Positions 57,001 to 64,000 of a stretch of DNA of 64,000 nt are shown piece by piece (positions within the stretch are counted from its first letter, which is position 1; each line of letters begins with the position of its first letter). A model generated the notes under the pieces. That model was given only the letters and a program-made list of their open reading frames with translations, was not told the origin of the DNA and ran no database searches. The stretch lies in NCBI RefSeq assembly GCF_003369915.1, contig NC_046675.1, forward strand, positions 31,891,001 through 31,955,000, read 5' to 3'. Source of the stretch: Drosophila miranda (Eukaryota > Arthropoda > Insecta > Diptera > Drosophilidae). The position numbers and the translations under genes are program-made.

Positions 57001-59334
57001 GTTTGTTTCAAAATTTCGCCACACCCCCTTCCGCCCCCGCAAAGGACGAAAATCTGGGGATATTCAAAAATCTCAGAGACTATTAAGGCTGGAGTAACCA
57101 AATTTGGTATCCGCACTCCTGTTAGATCTTACTATAAAACGTGTATCTCAAAATTTCGCCCCACCCCTTTCCGCCCAGACAAAGGACGAAACTCTGTTGC
57201 ATCCACAATATTGCACATTCGAGAAAACTAAAAACGAAGAATCATAGATAATGACCATATCTATCAGATTGCTGAATCTGGATCAGATCAGATCATTTGT
57301 ATAGCCAATAGGAACAAATCAATTTGCAGTGGCTACGCAGCGCCCGACGTCACGCTCAGACTGATTTTCTGTCTCTCTCGCACGCACTCTTTGTCGTGTC
57401 GTTTAATATTAGCGGCGTCTGCCGGAGGAGAGCCATACTGACTTAGTATCGGGTATAACCGTAGAGTTGCGGTGTCCGCAGCAACTCACAACGTTCCCCC
57501 TCGTTTATTTCGACTCCAGGATAAAAGGTCTCCCTAGGCAACAGACTACAGACCTAATAAAGATGGCAAGTTCATATATCAAAATGCGACGAGGTGCGGG
57601 GGCCCTCTCGAGCGAGAGTCAAACGAGGGCGCATTCTGACAGGGAGAAGATACACTCCTGCGGACGTGATAGTGTGCGGGTGTGTGTGGGGGGGTAGAGC
57701 ACAAAATTGGATACAAAATTTCGAGGGGTGACGGATGATAGAGGAACAGAAAAAAATACCAGAAGCTACAAAAATTGGAACAGCCAACAACTAAAACGTA
57801 CCCCCAGGACAGACCACAGATAAAGTTTGAACAGTCAAATGCATTCGTTCTCGTTATCGAGTATCCGTACCCGTATCTGTAACCGTATCCCTGTAGAGTA
57901 CGAAGCAAATATTTGAGTGCCACCAACCAAGTCCGTGTGCTTACTGGCTGACCGCAGAGTCCTGGTCTCAACGCTTCGGGTACAGGAAATTTCCATTTAA
58001 ATCAATTGAGAGATAGAGGGTGAAAGCTGGGTGCCACTGACAGCCAAAACGGGTAACTCTGGGGTTGAGAGGTTGAGAGTTTTGGTCGAAATTATTACCT
58101 GTCTGCCATGTTGTTAATGGTCCCGAGAATAGCCCTTAAGCGTGGGCTCTTTTAAGGGCATTAAGTGTTTTATAATTTTGTAAATTAGGTTTTCCATTTC
58201 CCCATTCCTCATTCGCCATTTCATTTCCGGCGTGAAAATTTACGGCTTTTTATGTCTTGTGTAATTAAATTGATGCTGCGATTGATTGAAATGATTATTT
58301 GGGACCATTCACAGCTACTATAATGGAAAATCGCGAACTGTTTGCTTCATGATGTGGCCGGATGGACGCTATCCCACTTCGATGACGGACTATACGTGAG
58401 TATTCCCACCCGTAACGTGCAAAAATATCGTCCGTAAAATGCCTTCGTTTAGGTATAATCTGATTATATTGGTGCTGACATATGGTATACCCATGATTGT
58501 GATGCTCATCTGCTACTCGTTGATGGGTCGGGTGCTGTGGGGCAGTCGATCGATTGGCGAGAACACGGACCGGCAGATGGAGTCGATGAAATCCAAGCGG
58601 AAAGTGGTACGCATGTTCATAGCGATTGTGTCGATATTCGCCATCTGCTGGCTGCCCTACCATCTGTTCTTTATCTATGCGTACCACAATAATCAAGTGG
58701 CATCCACAAAGTACGTGCAGCATATGTATCTGGGATTCTATTGGCTGGCCATGTCCAACGCCATGGTGAATCCCATCATCTACTATTGGATGAACAAGAG
58801 GTACGTTTCGGGGGCGGGGGGCACTACAAGAGGATTATTCATGGGGGATTTCCTTTGCAGATTCCGCATGTACTTCCAACGGATCATTTGCTGCTGCTGC
58901 GTGAGCTTCAGCCGCCATCGCTTCGACTCGCCCAAGAGTCGTCTGACGAACAAAAATAGCTCCCATCGTCATACAAGAGGTACTCGTACCTGTGCTCCCT
59001 CCTCTCACGTATGCATTCATGGCATTTCTTTCATTCCATAGCCGAAAACAAGAGCCAGTGGAAGCGCAGCACCATGGAGACACAGATCCAGCAGGCGCCG
59101 CCGACCACCAACTCCTCGAGGGGGGACAACCGTCGGCCGGTGTCCATGAAGAGCAGTCTCAACCGCACGGCAGTGGAGTGCATCATGGAAAAGCCGGCAG
59201 CGGACGATAATAGCTCTAACCTCTGTCTATCCATCAACAATAGCTTGGGGGAGCGGCAGCGCGTGAAAATCAAGTACATCTCCTGTGACGAGGACAACAA
59301 TCCCGTGGAGAGCGGTCCTCCCAAGCAGCTCTGA
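48006..59334 (+). CDS. TkR86C: Tachykinin-family receptor at 86C (GPCR)
   Basis: Eight exons (48006-48187, 55344-55489, 55608-55821, 55919-56053, 58315-58395, 58453-58800, 58861-58979, 59042-59334) join to 505 codons plus stop, matching the known length of about 504. The N-terminal exon carries N-glycosylation sites NCT, NTT and NRT. Seven helices follow: NLSIADLLMSS in helix 2, SFDRYIAI (DRY motif, split by an intron) after helix 3, FAICWLPYH in helix 6 and NAMVNPIIYYW (NPxxY) in helix 7. A CCCC run at FQRIICCCCVS is a likely palmitoylation site. The Ser/Thr-rich tail is cytoplasmic. Class A neurokinin-type receptor for tachykinins and natalisin, coupled to G proteins in neurons. Intron 1 (7.2 kb) and intron 4 (2.3 kb) are large. 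Confidence 0.96.
49561..49630. repeat. 30-bp tandem repeat, 2.3 copies
   Basis: TAAAGCCCACTCCCTGTACT followed by GCTACTTCCT repeats at 49561, 49591 and partly at 49621 with almost no divergence. Confidence 0.9.
51133..51262. repeat. 26-27-bp minisatellite, five copies
   Basis: Units beginning GAGAGGTAGAGG and containing CAATGAA recur at 26-27-bp spacing from 51133. Purine-rich strand bias. Confidence 0.85.
52488..52690. repeat. 105-bp tandem duplication
   Basis: GATAATGTCTAAATTAAGGC at 52488 and its copy at 52593 each continue with GCCTCAACAATCCTCA and a GTGACAGAAATGGTC-like segment. The copies are roughly 85-90 per cent alike. Confidence 0.85.
54762..54930. repeat. 34-40-bp pyrimidine-rich minisatellite, five copies
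   Basis: GTGCTGCTCCTCTCTC followed by a CT tract and TTGATTGGGAGTCC recurs at 54762, 54802, 54840, 54874 and 54911. Unit length varies through the CT tract. Confidence 0.88.
56350..57507 (+). mobile_element. Apparently complete DINE-1/INE-1 element, 1.16 kb
   Basis: It starts with the subterminal palindrome TATACCCGATACTCA..TGAGTATTGGGGTATA, continues with the family-typical block TTTCCGACCCCATAAAG then TATATATTCTTGATCAGC, and a (GTCC/GTCT)n tract at 56493-56581. It ends with a hairpin GAGTTGCGG..CCGCAGCAACTC at about 57464-57487. DINE-1 (also called INE-1 or mini-me) is a non-autonomous Helentron-type element and makes no protein. It lies inside intron 4 of TkR86C in the sense orientation. 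Confidence 0.9.
56493..56581. repeat. (GTCY)n microsatellite inside DINE-1
   Basis: About 22 near-perfect GTCC/GTCT tetranucleotides. This tract is a known internal feature of the DINE-1/mini-me family. Confidence 0.95.
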
Positions 59335-61192
59335 TGTTGTTGTCACATGCCCAGGCCCCCGAAGAGACAATGAATTGGTTTCGCTGCATAATGTACATAG
59401 AAATATCCCCAGAACCAACCCATAATATACCCTGTAGTCAAACTCGAATTTCCGGTTGTCAACGAAAAGCAGGCGAAAAACTCTTTTCGAAAGAAAAATC
59501 AATTTGTAAAAAGTACTGTGTATACTAGAGCCCTGCATGAACACGCACACACAGTCGAATATACCCTCGATGCCAGTAACCCAGCGGTACTTCGTTTTGT
59601 TTTCTCCGATCACTTTGGGCAGCGCAGTCGCCGTTTTTCCATTCCTTCATTCTTTCCCTCTTCAGCCAGAACGCGACTGAACCGACCACACGAGCATCGC
59701 TGCTGAAGAGCAAGAGAGAGCGAGAGCAATGTTTTGCTTTGCCTTTTCGTATTTATCAGCCGACAGATCAACCCTGAAAGCAAAAACAGTTTTGCATCGT
59801 TCGCCTTCGCCTTTGCGAAAAGCAACAACACTTTCGCTTGCGCGGCGACGATTGCATACACAAACAAATGTCTCCCTAGCATTGGTACTCGTATATATTT
59901 TGAGTGATTTCTCAGCCTTGCAAGCTCTGATTCATCACTTATTCTTTTCGAGTGGGAAGTTCATGCAGGGCCTGTCTACCATCATCACCATCGAAGAGCT
60001 GTAAGATTTTAATTGTTGTAAACATTTTAGGCTAAGCCACGTTTTATGTATATAAATATATATATGCGATAATTGATAAATAAATATATGTATGTAAATA
60101 TCTGTATTTGAGTGTATAATCGAGCTATTAAATCAATTAAACACCGAAATATTACAAACATTTAAAGAGAACTTTATCTGAATTTCAATTAAACTATTTT
60201 CAGTTCATTTTCTGAAATTTGTAGGGTTTTTTATGTTTTTGTGTAAACAAAATGTGTGTAAATATACCACAGCACAGATACAAAGCGTACGCTTGTGTTT
60301 GCCATGCAATCTATCTATGAATGTATCTATTCATTCATTTTGTTTTTGCATAATTGAACATTTGTTGGCAAGGAAAGGGGGGATGCTCTTTTGATCCATC
60401 CAATTGCATGATTTCTCCTGGCAAATGAAAATTAATATTCTGCACGCATTCGTTTGCTTGAATAAATAGTAATTTTGGTCAGCCCAATTTCATTAGGAAC
60501 TGCATTATATTCATATTATTCATGCAAAGCTCCCCTGAAAAGTCCCTTGGCCAGGCACGAGTGGTTTGAGCCATAAGTAAATTTATTTGATTATTACTTA
60601 GAGGGAGAGAGAGAGAGAGAGCGGCGATGGTTTGTAAGGGTTCTGCTCTAATGCAAATCCTTTCAGAGATGCCCTATCCTTTGACATCCCACGTTCACTG
60701 ATGGATTTTTCAAATCAAATACATTTCAGCTTCAACCAAGGACGAAGAAGGCAGCAGGGAGACCCACGCATAATGGCCAGCGATTACCAAATGTAATTGA
60801 AATTTTAAACTCAAACACTCATTCATTCTCCCATTTATTCACATACATAGTATCTAATTGAATCACAGACGGAGTTGAATGCAAAGCAGAATCGGAATCA
60901 AAGAAAGAGCTACGCTTTTTATTGGTAGCTAGAGTGTCCCGTTAAGGCGTCAAATGGCTGGTTGTAATAACTTGACAATAAAGTCGGTGCTGCTGGTGTA
61001 GCCATTTTTATTGAAGGTAATAGGATTTGATGGCAAACATCTCTACGATTCCTGGAAACTGCCATTTAATGGAATGAAAGCATGGGTATAACAATTTACA
61101 TAATAAGTCGATGTTTTGTATCGCATTTACCCCCATCTCAGTCCCACTCTTCCCTTTTGTCCCCCAGCATTGTCATGGCAGCCTTTAAGGCG

Positions 61193-61251
<59 letters not shown>

Positions 61252-62000
61252 GGTTGAAAAGATTCTTCCATTACATATTCTATGGCTATGCCTATGTGTT
61301 GCCACCAGCAACAGACTGAAGGCGAGACACCCCGAATCGGAGGTCACACCGCAAATTGTCAGAGGGGTGTCGTATCACATGGAAAATGCTAATCAACTCA
61401 CAAATACTATAGCACATATGCTCCAGCAACTAGTAGTCCAATGGGGCAGGGGTGGAAGACTGATGGCCGAAAAGGTTAAAGGTCCTTTGCATTACTAAAT
61501 TGAAGGCCCGCTTCCAACAAAATCCATCCATGTCACGTCCATCTCCTTGTCAGAGCAACAGTTCTTTTACCTTTTTTCAGTTGTATTTTCTGGTTTTTGT
61601 GTGGGAGGACATTTAGAAGGAGTCACAACCCAGGTTAATTGACAGCTGAACATTCGCCATGGACATTCGATTGGACAGCTGTTTTATTAAGGAAAACCTG
61701 CATTTAATTTGAGGTTTTCGCTGAAGAAAATATATGTTCAACTGACAACCTTTGAGGGGCCAGACATGTTTCCGAATAAATGTTAAATGTTTACCACTTT
61801 TTGGGCCCCCAAATAGTAGGCCGTGTGGGCCAAACCCTAGCCAGCCCGTTCGTCTTTTCCGTAAAAATATTCAGTATACAAAACATCTTTGTGTAGTACG
61901 GAGTTGATCGTCCGACCGAGAGAATCAGAAAAAGTTTTGTTCCTAGTAAGAAAATTTTGATTTGTACAAAATTTTTTCGCGAAACGAAAAATAATTCGAA
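59335..62000. other. 3' flank of TkR86C and upstream region of the Tom20-like gene
   Basis: 2.7 kb with no supported gene. It includes AT-rich sequence with an AATAAATATA poly(A)-like stretch near 60080, a GA microsatellite at 60605-60622 and a 56-base G homopolymer at 61195-61250. Confidence 0.5.
61195..61250. repeat. Uninterrupted run of 56 G
   Basis: A pure poly-G tract on the plus strand. It may be a genuine homopolymer or an assembly artefact; its true length is uncertain. ORFs through it (polyglycine) are not genes. Confidence 0.9.
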
Positions 62001-62519
62001 ATGATTCGTGGCGCTTTTAAACTTCTGGCCCTCACCGCCGTCTCGTCTGCCCTGGGGTATTGCGTTTACTTCGACAACAAACGCCGCAGCGATCCCGACT
62101 ACAAGAAGAAGGTGCGCGCCCGTCGTCTCAAGGCGAAGCTAGCCAAGGATCAGGAGCGTCAGCAGGAGCCGGTTGCCACGGAAGGATCGATGCCACAGCT
62201 GCAGCAGAACCAGGCCCAGGCCCTGCGCGGCCTGGTGAAGACCAACACCGAGCAATACTTTCTGGAGCAAGTCTTTCTGGGCGAGAATCGTATAATGTGC
62301 GGCGACATTGACGGTGGCATCATGCATATGATCAACGCCACCAGCGTTTGCACGAGCCAGGAGGCATTCCTGCAGATGTTGCGGGGCACCCTGCCACCGG
62401 ATATCTTCCAAGTGTTGCTGGCCCGGCTGCAACACGAGGAGCCGACACGCAGCACAACAACAATCGGCATCATGCCCAACTGGATGTCCCCCAGCAGTGG
62501 AGGAATAAACCGCCTCTGA
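62001..62519 (+). CDS. tomboy20: Tom20-family mitochondrial import receptor
   Basis: A single uninterrupted exon of 172 codons plus stop. Residues 4-22 form the N-terminal outer-membrane anchor, followed by a basic linker (FDNKRRSDPDYKKKVRARRL) with the conserved TOM20 DPDYK motif. A TPR-type receptor domain follows (about residues 75-150: TEQYFLEQVFLGENRIMCGD, HMINA, LPPDIFQVLL). Tom20 recognises amphipathic presequences and hands them to the TOM channel. D. melanogaster has Tom20 and the diverged paralogue tomboy20, which I place near TkR86C; position and the lack of introns favour tomboy20, but the symbol is inferred. Confidence 0.85.
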   Translation: MIRGAFKLLALTAVSSALGYCVYFDNKRRSDPDYKKKVRARRLKAKLAKDQERQQEPVATEGSMPQLQQNQAQALRGLVKTNTEQYFLEQVFLGENRIMCGDIDGGIMHMINATSVCTSQEAFLQMLRGTLPPDIFQVLLARLQHEEPTRSTTTIGIMPNWMSPSSGGINRL

Positions 62520-64000
62520 ATCGGCATCTGCAACGACCTCTACACACACAAAAACAATGCAACACCAAATACCAACAAAATTCTGGTTCCTGTTTCCTAT
62601 TTAACATCGATTTAACTGTGATTTTTTTTTAAATTAATTTTTTTTGGTAACAGACAGCAGTCTCTCGGAAGTGAATGTAAATCGAATTAGTAAATGGCAT
62701 TAACTATATGCGGGAATCTGTAACAACAATTCCTTCCACAGAGCAAATTATTTGGCTTTTATTGGGGGTATTTTTTGTTTTTAATATTTTGACAGAAAAA
62801 CACAGGCATTTCACAAAGAAAATATCACATTTTGACAAGAAAAAGACAGCTTAGCTTTCAATAAGGCATCGATATTCGTAAACACTCATAAATACTCAGC
62901 GTTGAGTAAAATCAACTTTACTCACTCACTCAAATCACACAACATCATTACACGCATGATCCGCTTTTTACGCACACAAACGAAATCTCTATCTGCGTCG
63001 AACTGCACTTGAGCAAAATCCTACGATTTGAGTTTACTTATAATCAAGCCGATCATTGTTGAGCCGAAGCCACCGGCACCTGAATCTCCCGAAAGACGAG
63101 CATGAATAAACTAAGCGAGGCCACAAGAGAGGAAGGGCAGAGCTTGAGTGATTTATAATTAGCAGCGATCACATGTGCTCAAGCAAAGAGAGTTTTTTCA
63201 GGTGATTATCTTGTTTCAACGTTTTTACAATCACCCAAAGCCCTTCTCTGGTATACATGTATATAAGTCGTATATTTCACTTGGTAATTCGTAGTTATTC
63301 GCAGCGGTTGAAACGTAATTATCATGTTGTTTGTTGTTTAGAGGCCGCTCGAGTCCTCTGTGGATCTCAAGAGCAGAGCGGGCGCGAGAGCGTGAGCTAA
63401 CAGTCCGCTGTAGCTGGGAGCAGCCACACGCTGTTAACCAATAACAGGCTGTTAACCTGGAATGCTAACAGCTCCGTGTAGTGTACCAGAGTTTAAATAT
63501 ATATATATGTAAACAGATATATAGGCCCTCGGTATCAGCAGATGACCATGACTGACTTAAGGACGGCGTACAAATAGGGTTGGTCGTGTGCACTCTTGCT
63601 AGGCTCGGGTCTAGCTCGCCGGATGGTCGGGGTTCTTCCTCGCCTAATTGTACTATCGTACTCCACTACATTTAATTAGTGCACTTTACGGGAACTATAA
63701 GTGATTATATAAAACAAAGGAAACTGAAATACTGATAGCGCCGACACGCCAAAAAAAAAAGCCCTACTGAACCATTTCTATTTAGAGAGAACCTAGGTGT
63801 TGATTGTCCCTCTCTTCTGTACCCTCCCTACCATGACATTGCGTTCGAGTTCTTGCATTGTCCCTTGATCAATCCTTTACTAAGGTTTACCACATTTTAT
63901 AAGATCCTGGCACGGATACTCGACAGGCCATTTTTATGATTTTAAAGATTCATTTCAATCCAAAAAGATTCATATTTTAATATAATGTGAGACTTCAATT
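62520..64000. other. Right flank, no gene recognised
   Basis: AT-rich sequence. 63405-63480 holds the inverted match to the repeat island at 44960. A short TA run occurs near 63497-63510. Nothing coding is visible, although an exon of a gene beyond the edge cannot be excluded. Confidence 0.45.
63405..63480 (-). repeat. Inverted relative of the TTAACAG repeat island
   Basis: Read on the minus strand, GCTGTTAGCATTCCAGG then TTAACAGCCTGTTAT and a further TTAACAG match the left end of the island at 44960-45000. A GC-rich tail ending in CTCTGCTCTTGAGATC resembles the island's right end. Confidence 0.7.

Larger units (their letters stand above)
56054..58314. other. Fourth intron of TkR86C
   Basis: 2261 bp with GTAAGT donor and TTCACAG acceptor. 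About half is a complete DINE-1 insertion (56350-57507). The remaining sequence shows no gene. Confidence 0.85.

Noticed and set aside
61082-61498. 138-codon frame through the G-run
   Set aside because: The polyglycine stretch comes from the homopolymer and the flanks are not coding-like.
1-64000. tRNA, rRNA, CRISPR or bacterial operon features
   Set aside because: I looked for cloverleaf-like and repeat-spacer patterns and saw none. The gene structure is eukaryotic throughout.

Overview
The window is animal nuclear DNA from a Drosophila. It has short introns of about 57-65 bp with GT-AG ends, DRE (TATCGATA) core promoters, a DINE-1/INE-1 family element, a Tc1-type element, and a full set of genes with clear D. 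melanogaster counterparts. The species cannot be fixed from the sequence. An obscura-group or similar non-melanogaster species is plausible, because genes named after the separate D. melanogaster sites 96C (bam, Cad96Cb, takeout cluster) and 86C (TkR86C and, from memory, neighbours) lie side by side. Both sites are on arm 3R (Muller element E).

Layout. 1-2.7 kb: bam, preceded by a 401-bp tandem duplication of its own promoter, 5' leader and first codons. 3.1-11.4 kb: three takeout/JHBP-family secreted carrier genes on the minus strand, with a dead Tc1-like transposon between the first and second. 14.2-15.0 kb: a truncated DINE-1 copy, followed by a GC-rich minisatellite. 15.9-17.2 kb: Sil1. 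20.4-27.0 kb: Cad96Cb, five exons with a long first intron. 27.6-29.7 kb: Alg9 (minus), divergent from TfIIFbeta (30.1-31.0 kb, plus). 32.1-36.2 kb: Cap-H2 (minus, nine exons). 36.5-37.5 kb: an inverted-repeat element. 37.6-38.3 kb: MED7. 39.3-44.4 kb: two tandem SV2-like MFS transporters with matching intron positions. 48.0-59.3 kb: TkR86C, eight exons, with a 7.2-kb first intron and a complete DINE-1 copy in its fourth intron. 62.0-62.5 kb: intronless Tom20 paralogue, probably tomboy20. The rest is non-coding, with microsatellites and minisatellites.

The genes are independent eukaryotic units, not operons. Housekeeping genes (Alg9/TfIIFbeta, Cap-H2/MED7) lie in head-to-head pairs. The takeout genes and the two transporters are tandem families. 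All spliced reading frames below were assembled by hand from splice signals and close without internal stops. Gene identities rest on recognising protein sequence and were not checked by any search.

The most notable signals are: the duplication of bam's promoter together with a candidate Mad/Medea silencer site and start codon; the 96C/86C junction; DSG-type phosphodegron motifs and a GLDATQ repeat array in Cap-H2; several short stop-free introns whose length is a multiple of three; and a (T)TAACAG repeat island with an inverted partner 18 kb away.
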